From assembly GCA_022827185.1 (NCBI GenBank), contig JAJDTM010000042.1, forward strand, positions 1-64,000: DNA of 64,000 bases, written 5' to 3'. A model generated the notes under the pieces. That model did no database searches, had not been told where the DNA came from, and saw only the letters and a list, made by a program, of their open reading frames with translations. The position numbers were made by a program, and so were the translations under genes. Numbering within the stretch: position 1 is the first letter of the stretch; each line of letters opens with the position of its first letter. Shown here piece after piece: positions 25,357 through 34,775 of the stretch. Origin of the DNA: Candidatus Poribacteria bacterium (lineage in GTDB: Bacteria; Poribacteria; WGA-4E; WGA-3G).

Positions 25357-26037
25357 TCAAAGCCATTCGTGCATCTCCCAACCTGATTCAAGTGCTTTTC
25401 GGCGGAGTGCTTTCCCTGGATTGACGGCGACCGGATTTCCTACACATTCCAACATCGGCAGATCGGATTGGCTATCGCTGTAAGCATAACTGTCTTTGAG
25501 CGAAATCTCGTGTTGATCGGCGTAGTCTCGCATCACTCTCGCTTTCTCCTCGCCGATGAGTGGGGCAGTCGTGAGTTCCCCCGTAAACTGCCCGTCCTGT
25601 TCGCGAAGTTGTGGTGCCAATACAGCGTCAACAGCAAAATACTCCGCAATCGGTTGCACAACAAAATCGAGGGATCCGGTTACAAGCACGACGGTTGTAC
25701 CTTGTGCCTTATGTTCTTGAATTTGTGAGACTGCGGCAGTAAAAATTTTGGGACGCAGATAATTCTCAAACATCTCTATGGACAGTCCTTTAGCCTGCTG
25801 AACATCCATCCCGCGATAATTTCGATAAAATACCTGATTGAAACGGGTTCGACTTATACTGTCCAAAATCAGATAGTACACAGTTTTCGGAAGGAACGCG
25901 ATTAACCACAAATATTTTAGCAGGAATGGAATTTGTGCGGCGCGGATCCAGACGTAGCAATGCACAATTGTGGACGCTAACAGGGTGCCATCCACATCAA
26001 AAAACGCGACTGTTTTTTTGGCGTTTGGAACCGACAT
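25357..26037 (-). CDS. HAD-IB family phosphatase
   Basis: A 226-residue haloacid dehalogenase-superfamily phosphatase, subfamily IB (SerB-like). Motif I is FFDVDGT (D14 nucleophile, D16). Motif II is VTGSLDF near 118, and motif IV is YAYSDSQSDLPMLE near 185. A hydrophobic insertion near 30-55 is compatible with membrane association, as in lipid-phosphate phosphatases. It is the last gene of a minus-strand operon, 11 bp after the ligase/ACP/PlsC gene. That context suggests dephosphorylation of a phosphatidate or lysophosphatidate-type product of the PlsC domain. Confidence 0.87.
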   Translation of the reverse strand: MSVPNAKKTVAFFDVDGTLLASTIVHCYVWIRAAQIPFLLKYLWLIAFLPKTVYYLILDSISRTRFNQVFYRNYRGMDVQQAKGLSIEMFENYLRPKIFTAAVSQIQEHKAQGTTVVLVTGSLDFVVQPIAEYFAVDAVLAPQLREQDGQFTGELTTAPLIGEEKARVMRDYADQHEISLKDSYAYSDSQSDLPMLECVGNPVAVNPGKALRRKALESGWEMHEWL

Positions 26038-26048
26038 AATGGGCCTTC

Positions 26049-28676
26049 CTAAGCGTCTTTCTGTTGTTTGAGCATTGCGCCGAGTTCAGCAACGCGGTTT
26101 TGCGCCAATTCCAAGAACTCCTGGTACCTGTCCGGATCAATCGGTGTTCCATCTTGGCTGCCCCAACTCTCTTGTGGAAAGGTAAGCGGTTCGCCAAAGA
26201 CGATACGCACAGGATGTCTCTTCGGCAAGTTTTGACCCTTCGGTAACGCGTGATAAGTGCCTTCAATATAAGCCGGTATAACAGGGACGTTGGGCCCGTA
26301 GATCAGCAAGCTAAGCACCCCCGGCATGAAAGGTTGAAGCTTGCCATCAAGTGAGCGTGTCCCTTCAGGGAAAATTAACAGCCCGTTATGCTGTGCCATC
26401 ACTTCGTTTGCTGCCCTTAAGTCCTGTAGAAACTCAGTAAAATTGCCTTCCCGCTCTATCGGGAGTGCATTGAGACATGTCCGAGCGAACCAGCCTTGGA
26501 GCCGGTTGGCAAACCAGTAATCCCGTGCAGCGAGTGTCCAGAGTCGATATGCCTTTGTTCCGAGTGCCGTAATCACCGTTAACGTATCAAGGTGGCTTGT
26601 GTGATTCGGCATGATAATATAGGGTCTCCCTTGCGGGATATGCTCAAGCCCTTGACACTCCAACGAGAAATACCGTCTGTAGATGCCGGTAATCATAGCG
26701 CGGAAGGCACGCGCGTACCACCGGGGCACTTGTGCAAACTCCAGCTGTTCCTTTTCGCCAAGTTCATACTTGGCTTGCGTAGCATCTGTCTGGAACGTCT
26801 CAGTCAACTTAACGACATCATCCACCGTTTCCAAGTTGGCGAGGAGGGCATCAGGAATCGTTTCGCCGAGTCGCCTTTCAAGAACTAACAACAGGTCAAG
26901 CCGTGTGAGAGAATCAAGCCCCAAGTCAGTATCCAGCCGACTTTCTCGGCGAACGTGATGCGCAGGCATACGTGCCAGCCTTGCGAGTGTAGATAGGATT
27001 TCATCGGGGATATCCGTTTTGGATGTAGCGCGTCCGTCGGTTTCCTCCGCTGCTTCAGGTGCCTCTGTTTCCTTAATATGTGCTGCCAAAGCGTGCCTTA
27101 GGTGCACACGATCTATATTACCGTCTTCCGTCTTAGGCAGCGCGTCGTCCCAGAGATGGAATTTGTGAAATTGTTGGTAACTCGGTAACGCCTTTGTCCG
27201 CGCCTGAAGGTGTTGCTGAATCGCTATTTTTGTCGTCTCGTCAGGTGCTGTCGGTACAATTACAGCGTGAATAGCAGTATCCGATCTATCTTCATAAGGG
27301 ATACCGATGACACATATTTCAGAGATAGCAGGACTGTTGCGATAGAGTGCCTCCAATTCGACAGGATAAATATTCTTTCCAGAGGCGGGAACGATGATGT
27401 CTTTGCAGTGGCCTGTAAGATAGAGGTATCCATCTTCGTCCATATATCCGAGATCCCCTGTGTAAAGCCACCCATCACGGATCGCCTTTTCTGTTGCATC
27501 GGGATTCTGATAATACCCCTTCATGGTACTCGGTCCCTTGGCGATAACTTCCCCGATACCATCGCTATTTGGATTTTCAACTTGAATTTCTACGCCTTCC
27601 ACAGCGGGACCGACCGATCCGCGTTTGCTCTTTAGATACGGGTTGACACTCAGAACAGGCGCGGTCTCTGTCATACCGTAGCCTTGATAGATCGTCATCC
27701 CGAACTTTTGAAAACCGTCGTAGATAGCATCGGAGAGTGAAGCCCCCCCACTGACCAGGACCCGGATCTCTCCGCCCATGACCGCCTGCGCTTTTTCTGC
27801 CAATGTCGTACCGGGTGTATCTGCTCGTGCTGCCTGCCTTTCAATTGTGCTCTGTAGCATTTGAAATAGACGTGGAACTCCAATAAACGCCGTCGTTTTC
27901 GCCTCACGCATCGTTTTCAGAAGCGTTGTAGGTCGGAGCGCGTTTACATAGGTCGCCGTGGTGCCGCTGTAGAGTGCCATCAACAGGCTACACGAAAAAC
28001 TCAAAGCGTGATACAGTGGCAGTGCTGACATGATGCATTCCGTGTCTGTCGGTGGCAGTGCTTTTGCGACGGCTTGTACGTTAGAGATAAAGCCGCCGTG
28101 TGTGAGCATCGCACCTTTTGCTTCTACGGTGGTCCCCATCGTAAAGATAATGGATGCAACGGTATCTGGCGTGACCTCCACATTCGGAAAATCGGTTGGA
28201 ATTTCAGTGCCTGCGGGATCACTGACCGTATTATCAGCACCGACGGTTTCACAATTCTTATTAATGTTGTGTAGGACCGGTTTTTCTGCTGATAGTGTAG
28301 GAGCAAACTTCTCTAACACATTTTCAGAGGCTAAAATTGATTTTGCATCGGTGAACTCAGCGACTGCTAAGATTTCGTGGGTAGGTGTCTGCGCGTCAAG
28401 TGGAACGACGATAGTCCCGATCTGGACAGCAGCGAGGTAGGCGACGCACCATTCAGGCTGGTTTTCAGAAGCGAGTACGACGCGATCGTCGTTACGCAAA
28501 CCGCTTTGCCACAACTGCCACGCCATTTGACGGGACAAGGCGTAGGTTTCCGCATAGGTATACTGCTCCCATTCACCCTCGTTCGCCATTTGCAGTGCAA
28601 CTTTATTAGGGATTCGCGATGCCTGCGTCTTAATCAGATCTACAATCGTCTTTGGGGCAATCCGTTCAGGTCGCAT
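26049..28676 (-). CDS. Trifunctional acyl-AMP ligase / acyl carrier protein / PlsC acyltransferase
   Basis: An 875-residue fusion. Residues 1-530 are an AMP-forming acyl ligase: TMGTTVEAKGAML at 179-191, YGMTETAP at 333-340, YTGD at 405-408, and a C-terminal Lys region near 516. Residues 555-630 are a carrier domain with DLGLDSL; S589 is the phosphopantetheine site. Residues 655-870 are a PlsC-type acyltransferase with NHTSHLD (H692, D697) and FPEGTRS (769-775). The enzyme can be read as activating a fatty acid, loading it on its own carrier and transferring it to a glycerol-type acceptor. The start overlaps no other gene and lies 3 bp after the reductase stop, indicating translational coupling. 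Confidence 0.92.
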   Translation of the reverse strand: MRPERIAPKTIVDLIKTQASRIPNKVALQMANEGEWEQYTYAETYALSRQMAWQLWQSGLRNDDRVVLASENQPEWCVAYLAAVQIGTIVVPLDAQTPTHEILAVAEFTDAKSILASENVLEKFAPTLSAEKPVLHNINKNCETVGADNTVSDPAGTEIPTDFPNVEVTPDTVASIIFTMGTTVEAKGAMLTHGGFISNVQAVAKALPPTDTECIMSALPLYHALSFSCSLLMALYSGTTATYVNALRPTTLLKTMREAKTTAFIGVPRLFQMLQSTIERQAARADTPGTTLAEKAQAVMGGEIRVLVSGGASLSDAIYDGFQKFGMTIYQGYGMTETAPVLSVNPYLKSKRGSVGPAVEGVEIQVENPNSDGIGEVIAKGPSTMKGYYQNPDATEKAIRDGWLYTGDLGYMDEDGYLYLTGHCKDIIVPASGKNIYPVELEALYRNSPAISEICVIGIPYEDRSDTAIHAVIVPTAPDETTKIAIQQHLQARTKALPSYQQFHKFHLWDDALPKTEDGNIDRVHLRHALAAHIKETEAPEAAEETDGRATSKTDIPDEILSTLARLARMPAHHVRRESRLDTDLGLDSLTRLDLLLVLERRLGETIPDALLANLETVDDVVKLTETFQTDATQAKYELGEKEQLEFAQVPRWYARAFRAMITGIYRRYFSLECQGLEHIPQGRPYIIMPNHTSHLDTLTVITALGTKAYRLWTLAARDYWFANRLQGWFARTCLNALPIEREGNFTEFLQDLRAANEVMAQHNGLLIFPEGTRSLDGKLQPFMPGVLSLLIYGPNVPVIPAYIEGTYHALPKGQNLPKRHPVRIVFGEPLTFPQESWGSQDGTPIDPDRYQEFLELAQNRVAELGAMLKQQKDA

Positions 28677-28679
28677 ACC

Positions 28680-30365
28680 CTACGCCTCCGACTCATCTTG
28701 CGAATCCGCTCGCCTCTGCTTTGTAGCGGAGGTGTGTGCCCTGTCTGTTTTCAAATCATCCGCTGCGCCATCTTCAAGTTTCAGTACATGTTTTTTGATA
28801 CCGGGGATGTGAATTTCTTTAAAGTACCGCTTCCAATGGATTCGCGAGACATCGAAGTTAAAACGTTGCTGTTCTGTTGGTGAAAGTGCGTCATAAAGCC
28901 TGCACATTTTGTTCGTTTCAAATTCAAAGTTAGTTCGCGTGTAGGGGGCATAGATTCTGATATAATGCAGGAGTGTCTTAACACCGCTGAGTTTAAGGGC
29001 AAGTTGGCGACGTTTCCGCTTCGCAGCCCGGATCGGGAGTTTACCGAGCGTATAAATCGCGAGGTTCGCCAAGCGCATGCGGCTATCCAATTTCTGTTGA
29101 AATTCTTCTAAACTTGGATATTCCCAAATCGGTACAGCGATCGGTTTTCCGTCTTCCAACATCGGAGACTCAACGAAGTATTCATAAGTCGCCTCAAAGA
29201 TACCGCGAAAGTAAAGCGGGTTCTGTGTTCCGGTTGCGACGTGATACACCTCAATGCCGCCGCGTTTTGCTGTCGCCTCGGCAGCTGCCAAAATAGCGTT
29301 CACGACGAAATCAACGGGAACGATGTCAAGAATTATATCCGGATCAGCAGGAAAATCTGGGAGTCGTCCCTTCCCGAACCCGACGATTAGGGGTTCACAC
29401 ATCCGAAACCCGCCGAGCCACCCGGGTTCAGGTTCATCAAAGCTGCTTTCAATAATTGAAGGCCGTATAATAGCCGTTGGCAGCTCACCCCGCAATTCCA
29501 TCACGACCTGTTCGGCGAGGAATTTCATATAGGTGTAGGTATCGTTCCATCCGCGCGAACGTGCGTGTTTCAACCCTTCTTCAACCAAGCGATTCTCAAG
29601 CCATTCTGCTTTTAGTTCTTCAATTTGTGCCGCAAGTCCTTTACGCGCCCCTGTGCCTTTTTGCTGTTGTTCGGCTTCCTGCTGAAAGTGTGCCATATTT
29701 TCGGCGGTGTCGGCTTCAGCGTGAATCTCGGCACTCAGCACAAGCAGTCCTTCGATTTCATCGGAGAGCGTTTCTGGCATCGCCACCCCGGTCTTTTCTT
29801 GGTGCTGTGCGGCGTATTGTTCATAGGGCAGCGGCAGCTCTTCGGGAACGCGTCCCGGCTTGTCCCCGCAAACATACGCTGTTGAGATGTGAAGAAACAC
29901 AGCATCTTGACAGCCTTTTGCAAAGTTAACGACGTGCTTAGCGGCGAGTGCGTTTCCCCACAGAGAATCATCAAAAGGCGGATCAAACTGCACAAGTCCG
30001 GCTATATTGATAAAGACATCGACTTCATCTTGAAAGCGTTGGTAGTCAAGATCGTTGAATCCGAGACGCTCGTCGGTGAGTTCACCTTCAACAGGTATCA
30101 GTTTCTGTAGTGCCCATGCGTCAAAGTTTTCGCCGTGTAGACGGCGCAGCGCATCAAAAACATCCGAGGTAAGCAGTTCATTTTCTAACCGTTCCTGAGC
30201 AGAAGTACGTTTCCCGCCGGTATCAGTGCGGCTTCGGATGAGGAGATAAATCTTTTCGACATCGGGAAGCGCGGTCAAAATCTTAGCTAACAGCGGTTGC
30301 CCCAAAAATGCAGTGCCACCGGTGATAAATAGAACTTTCCCTCGAAAAAAATCAGTTATTGACAT
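28680..30365 (-). CDS. Fatty acyl-CoA reductase-like SDR (Male-sterility NAD-binding domain)
   Basis: A 561-residue extended short-chain dehydrogenase. The NAD(P) motif is TGGTAFLGQPLL (residues 15-26). LIRSRTDTGGKRT follows the second strand, and a YxxxK catalytic pair is seen in DTYTYMKFLAEQ. The C-terminal roughly 100 residues match the sterile-like domain of fatty acyl reductases (TNFEFETNKMCRLYDAL). ATG 30365 (MSITDFFRGKVLFITGG) is chosen over an in-frame upstream Met because the motif then sits where expected and AAGAGAA precedes it. It is first gene of a three-gene operon with the ligase/ACP/PlsC fusion and the HAD phosphatase. The likely job is reduction of acyl chains to alcohols for ether, wax or specialised envelope lipids. 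Confidence 0.87.
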   Translation of the reverse strand: MSITDFFRGKVLFITGGTAFLGQPLLAKILTALPDVEKIYLLIRSRTDTGGKRTSAQERLENELLTSDVFDALRRLHGENFDAWALQKLIPVEGELTDERLGFNDLDYQRFQDEVDVFINIAGLVQFDPPFDDSLWGNALAAKHVVNFAKGCQDAVFLHISTAYVCGDKPGRVPEELPLPYEQYAAQHQEKTGVAMPETLSDEIEGLLVLSAEIHAEADTAENMAHFQQEAEQQQKGTGARKGLAAQIEELKAEWLENRLVEEGLKHARSRGWNDTYTYMKFLAEQVVMELRGELPTAIIRPSIIESSFDEPEPGWLGGFRMCEPLIVGFGKGRLPDFPADPDIILDIVPVDFVVNAILAAAEATAKRGGIEVYHVATGTQNPLYFRGIFEATYEYFVESPMLEDGKPIAVPIWEYPSLEEFQQKLDSRMRLANLAIYTLGKLPIRAAKRKRRQLALKLSGVKTLLHYIRIYAPYTRTNFEFETNKMCRLYDALSPTEQQRFNFDVSRIHWKRYFKEIHIPGIKKHVLKLEDGAADDLKTDRAHTSATKQRRADSQDESEA

Positions 30366-30402
30366 AATTCTCTTTTCTATGGCAAAATAGTTATCGGTTT
30401 TC

Positions 30403-30479
30403 ATCAGTAACCAGTTTCCAGTAACCAGAGGTCTCTTAACTGGTAACTCGTACCTGAAAAACTGAACTGACAACTATTA
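30403..30479. repeat. Palindromic element with GGTAACTGG arms
   Basis: CAGTAACCAGTTTCCAGTAACCAG on the left, TTAACTGGTAACTCG on the right, around AGGTCTCT. It lies between the divergent reductase and phosphatase genes and must contain or adjoin both promoters. Confidence 0.6.
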
Positions 30480-30521
30480 AAATACCACATTTTCTACAAA
30501 AAGTCAAAGGCTGTATCAATA

Positions 30522-31709
30522 ATGTTAGCAGAAGCAGATAAACTAAAGTTTTTACAGAAGACCGAACTGTTTGCGGAACTCCCAGAAACCGAATTAAAAG
30601 CGATCTGCCAGATTGCGAGCGAAGTTACTTATCCCGCCGATGCAACGTTATTTGAAGAAGGGGATGAGGGTGATTCGCTTTACTTGATGGTCGATGGCGA
30701 AGTCAGCATTATCAAGGCAGGCACAGAGGTGCTGTTCTTTAATGAGAAAGGTTACTGCCTTGGTGAAATCGCGCTGATTGATAATAAACCGCGAAGTGCC
30801 ACCGTCAAAACGGTGAAATCCACGCAGTTCCTGCGAATTACGAGGCACGATTTTTACAACGCAATGGCGCGCGAGCCACGGATCGGCAGCGGTATGTTCC
30901 GCGTTTTAAACGATAAAATCCGACGTGATCTTGAGATTCAGATGAGTGCTATTCGCAAACAAATCGCGCAGGAAGAATCAATGCGCCTCGCCGCTGAAGT
31001 TCAAAAGTCTATTCTTCCGAATCAAGAAATCTCGCATCCGTATGTCTCTTCTGCTGGATACTGCCGACCCGCCAATAGTGTCGGCGGGGATTATTACGAT
31101 TATTTAAACCTTTCTCATAACCGCATCGCCATTTTCCTCGGTGATGTGATGGGACACGGCTATCACTCAGCAATGCTCGCAGCGATGACCAAAAGTTGCT
31201 TGCAAACACAAATCCGTTTCGACGCTTCCGTGCCTGAAGTTATGAAAGCACTTACCCGAGTTGCGGAAGAAGATTCGCAAGCCTTTATCTACATGACCTG
31301 TTGTTATCTTATTATCCACCCGGATAACCGGTTCGAGTTCGCCAACGCTGGTCATCCGCAGATGCTCCTCTATCGCGGCAGCAACAGCGACCCAGTTGAG
31401 TTAAAATCTTCATTTATGCCGGTCGGTTTCCCAAGGTTCGATGAATTGGCAGAACATTCGCAATATTACAGCACCGAAGTCGAGTGGTACCCCGGCGATT
31501 TGCTTGTGCTCTACTCAGATGGCATCACCGAGGCGTTTAACCCGGACGCTGAAATGTATGGACTGGAGCGTTTCAAAGCACTCATCTCAGAAAAGCGGCA
31601 CCTACCGCCTACAGAGATCAAGGCGCAGATTCTGTCCGACCTTCAAACACATCAGCAGGGTGAGAGTGCAAATGATGACATTACATTAGTTGTGGCGAAG
31701 TTTCTTTAG
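30522..31709 (+). CDS. Cyclic-nucleotide-binding domain plus SpoIIE/PP2C-type phosphatase
   Basis: A 395-residue cytosolic regulator. Residues 15-125 form a cNMP-binding domain (FEEGDEGDSLYLMVDGEV, GEIALIDNKPRSATV). A helical linker follows at 135-165. Residues 165-395 form a SpoIIE-like PPM phosphatase: SVGGDYYDYL near 188, FLGDVMGHGYHSAM near 207, YSDGITEAFNP near 330 and NDDITLVVAKF at the end, giving the metal-binding Asp set. Such proteins usually dephosphorylate an anti-sigma-factor antagonist in a partner-switching pathway. No RsbV/RsbW homologue is adjacent, so the partner lies elsewhere. Confidence 0.9.
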   Translation: MLAEADKLKFLQKTELFAELPETELKAICQIASEVTYPADATLFEEGDEGDSLYLMVDGEVSIIKAGTEVLFFNEKGYCLGEIALIDNKPRSATVKTVKSTQFLRITRHDFYNAMAREPRIGSGMFRVLNDKIRRDLEIQMSAIRKQIAQEESMRLAAEVQKSILPNQEISHPYVSSAGYCRPANSVGGDYYDYLNLSHNRIAIFLGDVMGHGYHSAMLAAMTKSCLQTQIRFDASVPEVMKALTRVAEEDSQAFIYMTCCYLIIHPDNRFEFANAGHPQMLLYRGSNSDPVELKSSFMPVGFPRFDELAEHSQYYSTEVEWYPGDLLVLYSDGITEAFNPDAEMYGLERFKALISEKRHLPPTEIKAQILSDLQTHQQGESANDDITLVVAKFL

Positions 31710-31808
31710 TAGTTGTCAGTTTCCAGTTACGAGTTACCAGTTAAGAGAAGTGCCTAATGAATCAAATCACTCTCTTAACTGGTCACTGGTTACTGGTTAC
31801 TATTCCTC
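31709..31808. repeat. Palindromic element with GGTAACTGG arms
   Basis: CCAGTTACGAGTTACCAGTTAAGAGA on the left and TCTCTTAACTGGTCACTGGTTACTGG on the right form a roughly 25-bp imperfect inverted repeat around a 22-bp loop. It sits between two converging genes and could act as a bidirectional terminator. Confidence 0.65.
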
Positions 31809-31814
31809 TGGTAA

Positions 31815-33017
31815 CTACTTTAATTCGCTGACAGCATAATGCACGATATTTTCTATGAGCGGTTTGTTGACTGCAGTTGTATATTGGCTATCGTTGCGAA
31901 GGCTTGTGATAATGTATAAACCCTTGCCATATTGTCTCGCGCCGACAACCAATTCTTTGTTGTCCTGAGTCGTGGCAAAAATCGCATCGCCTCGATTCCA
32001 GCCTATCCATGCATCATCAGCAAAAATTTTGCCTGACACGATCCGATTCGGGGTAGTAAAAAGGGAACGTCCCGCTTTGGTAACGACGAAATCCTGGGTG
32101 GGTGGACTCTCAACGCCTATTAACTTACCACCTTGTAACCACCCAGTCGCACACGGTTTCTCGGCACTGCTGTCCTGTCCTGCAACAACAACAACGCCAC
32201 CGTTCTTGACGAATGTTTTAACCTTCTGTTCGACTTCACTGGAAAGGAGGTAGCGTCCATAACTCGAAATCTCTTCATATCCGATCCATAGAATATCAGC
32301 ATTTTCTAACTGCGGTAGCGCGTGTTCTTTCGTAAGTTCGTAAGCCATGGCACGTTTGCCGACCTCTTTTACTGAGCGCAACGCTTGATATTCATACGTT
32401 GCCACATTCGTATAAACCGGGGTTTGACCCGATGTCGGATATGTGCTATTTCCTGTCAGGACTAAGACTTTCACGGCGTTTTTTGGTGCAGCAACCCACA
32501 TTTTACCTGCTAACATATCGCGAACGATCTTTTGAAACGTCTTCGTCTTACCCTCAAAAGTTCGCGACATCATCGGGTCAATGTGCGTAAATGACCACCA
32601 ACCGCCAGCACCATATCTACCACGATGCGCGCGCATCTGAAACCATGTGTCGTCAATAAAGCACATGCTATCAATGCCGTAATGTTCACGATAGAACACG
32701 ATGATAGGCATCCCGGGTTTGAGTAGTTTCACCAGTTTTTGTGGGGAGGTCCCCCGTTTGTAATGCCCCGTGGCGAAATTCATCTTGATTTCTTTGAGCT
32801 CGCTTTTTCCTTTGACATCTTTTTCTACAGTGACAACACCTCGCAAACGGCCTTTGTCAACACTTTTCACTTTGCCGAAGACGATGTTCGTGCAGGCATC
32901 AAGGACCTCTCGAATCGTATATTCTCGTTCAATAAAGGCGGACGCAGTTGGCGTGAATAGCAAACCGATAAGACAAAACACAAGGCACGCAGCAATGAGG
33001 TTGGACGTAAAGCGCAT
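31815..33017 (-). CDS. Secreted protein with C-terminal GATase1-like (ThuA/DUF4350-like) domain
   Basis: A 400-residue exported protein with signal peptide residues 1-27 (ASA cleavage). The N-terminal domain (about 30-150) is beta-rich with IVFGKVKSVDKGRL and VFYREHYG. The second domain (about 165-400) begins VKVLVLTG and contains ADILWIGYEE, VKNGGVVVVAGQD and GKGLYIITSLRND, a Rossmann-like glutamine-amidotransferase-type fold without a visible catalytic Cys-His-Glu triad. This suggests a binding or structural role. Such domains occur often in heterotroph gene sets for glycan use. Confidence 0.7.
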   Translation of the reverse strand: MRFTSNLIAACLVFCLIGLLFTPTASAFIEREYTIREVLDACTNIVFGKVKSVDKGRLRGVVTVEKDVKGKSELKEIKMNFATGHYKRGTSPQKLVKLLKPGMPIIVFYREHYGIDSMCFIDDTWFQMRAHRGRYGAGGWWSFTHIDPMMSRTFEGKTKTFQKIVRDMLAGKMWVAAPKNAVKVLVLTGNSTYPTSGQTPVYTNVATYEYQALRSVKEVGKRAMAYELTKEHALPQLENADILWIGYEEISSYGRYLLSSEVEQKVKTFVKNGGVVVVAGQDSSAEKPCATGWLQGGKLIGVESPPTQDFVVTKAGRSLFTTPNRIVSGKIFADDAWIGWNRGDAIFATTQDNKELVVGARQYGKGLYIITSLRNDSQYTTAVNKPLIENIVHYAVSELK

Positions 33018-33150
33018 AGTGGCACCCTCTTTATATATGGATTGTTAGATTAACGAATATTGTATTATATTTTCTCTAAATTTTTCAAGGATTATTTATT
33101 TTTGGGTTTTGATTTCGGTTTGCGTTTACGGATGTTAATGTTTTTTCGCA

Positions 33151-33184
33151 AGAGCGCGAGCACAGCTCGCTCCTACAGTGAAGA
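33151..33184. repeat. GCGAGCACAGCTCGCTCCTACAG repeat
   Basis: Single copy of the repeat seen as a tandem pair at 4700-4766; GCGAGCACAGCTCGC is a palindrome. Confidence 0.6.
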
Positions 33185-33221
33185 ACTCTCAAGTATCAGA
33201 TTGAGGTTATTGAACAATTGA

Positions 33222-34775
33222 ATGCCTCTGATTTTCCTCACGTTTATGTCAAAATTGAAATTCTCGTTTCCTTCACGATTCGGATCTGAAATAAACTTTG
33301 ATACCGCTACCTACATCGGATTTCTGATTTTTGTGCTCGCTTTGCCTTTCGGCTACTCGACAATGTTCCTAAACATCGGACTTTCACTCGTCGCATTCGG
33401 ATGGGTAGGACAGATGATTTCAGGTCGGCGACTGAATTGGCAACGGACACCGCTGGACAGCCCTATCGTACTGTTTTTAGGATTGGCTTTGATCGCGTGT
33501 CTCTTCGCACCACATCCCACCACGAGTAGCCTCGGATATTTCTGGAAACTGCTCCGTGCGATTCTGCTGTTTTATGCTGTCATTCACAGTCAATTAGGCG
33601 CGCGATGGCGACATGTCGTTATCGCCTTTATCGCTGCAGCAGCCATATCTTCCACACTCGGACTCTGGTATTACGCAAATGACACCCGTTTGGCAATTGA
33701 CTTTATGGGGAGGGTTGGATTACAATTTCAGGAAGAACTCAATGCAGGCGAAGTGTTTTCAGATGAATTACGCGCCGAATTACGAGCGTGCAGCGTACCG
33801 CTCTCCGAAAGTGCATCGGTTACGCCTTCAAAACAACCTGACGAATGGCGGATTGATGATCCCGCGCGGCAGAGACGCTATGTCGTTCGTCTGAATGACG
33901 CGCATCTCATGGTGTACATGATTGAACAACGGCTCACTGGCACCTTTAAAATGCCGAACGACTTAGGCGCGTATCTTGCACTCAGCCTGCCATTTGTGTT
34001 AGGCTACTTTGTAGCAAGTTGGCGACAGCACGCAAAAGAAAAGAAAAATCCGATATGGGTAACCTTGGTGCTGGGTCTTGTCGTAATTATGATGAGCGTG
34101 AATCTCGTGTTGACCCTCACACGTGCCGCCTGGATTAGCGTGACTGTTGCCACAGTCTGTCTCGGTATTTACCTCATTGTGGTGATGCTGAGGAAACCTG
34201 AATCTGCCGGAGGATTAAGGAGAGGCATCCTGTTAGGATCGGTTGCAATTATCGTGTTTCTGAGCTTATCGTTGTTTTTCACGCCTCAGCACATCAAAAC
34301 ACGCTTTCAAACGATGCTTGAACATCCTATAGGATTCATGGGTGAACGTCCGCAATGGTGGCAGACTTCGCTTGAACTCATTCAGCAATACCCACTTACC
34401 GGCATCGGGTTGGGTAGATTTCGCTATGAATATCAGACCAGTGGACCGCCTGAACAATATAACGTCCCCTATCATGCACACAATATCTATCTCCACATTG
34501 CTGTCGAACACGGCATTCCTTCGCTCCTGCTGTTTTTGTGGATAGTGGCGATTATCTGTCAACAGGTTTTTGCTGGACGACAGGCGAGTGACTTCTGGGG
34601 CAGAGGCACCTTCATCGGAGCAAGTGGGTTCCTCATCTCAGCGCTTGTTTATGGACTCGCAGATAACATTTTACATCAACGCACGGTGTTACTTTTCTGG
34701 TTCATTCTCGGCATAATATTTCATTTAAATCTATCTAAGGACAAAAAACATGAAAAAAACTCGGAAACCGGTTGA
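33222..34775 (+). CDS. O-antigen ligase / polymerase-like membrane protein
   Basis: A 517-residue polytopic inner-membrane protein of the WaaL/Wzy_C type. Many hydrophobic helices flank a periplasmic loop (about 150-240). The family hallmark region near 370-420 reads PLTGIGLGRFRYEY then HAHNIYLHIAVEHGIP, with an upstream TLTRAAWISV segment. Such proteins join or polymerise lipid-linked glycans at the periplasmic face. No strong ribosome site supports the first Met; a second Met eight codons later is an alternative. The 3' end overlaps the next gene by 26 bp, indicating coupling. Confidence 0.82.
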   Translation: MPLIFLTFMSKLKFSFPSRFGSEINFDTATYIGFLIFVLALPFGYSTMFLNIGLSLVAFGWVGQMISGRRLNWQRTPLDSPIVLFLGLALIACLFAPHPTTSSLGYFWKLLRAILLFYAVIHSQLGARWRHVVIAFIAAAAISSTLGLWYYANDTRLAIDFMGRVGLQFQEELNAGEVFSDELRAELRACSVPLSESASVTPSKQPDEWRIDDPARQRRYVVRLNDAHLMVYMIEQRLTGTFKMPNDLGAYLALSLPFVLGYFVASWRQHAKEKKNPIWVTLVLGLVVIMMSVNLVLTLTRAAWISVTVATVCLGIYLIVVMLRKPESAGGLRRGILLGSVAIIVFLSLSLFFTPQHIKTRFQTMLEHPIGFMGERPQWWQTSLELIQQYPLTGIGLGRFRYEYQTSGPPEQYNVPYHAHNIYLHIAVEHGIPSLLLFLWIVAIICQQVFAGRQASDFWGRGTFIGASGFLISALVYGLADNILHQRTVLLFWFILGIIFHLNLSKDKKHEKNSETG

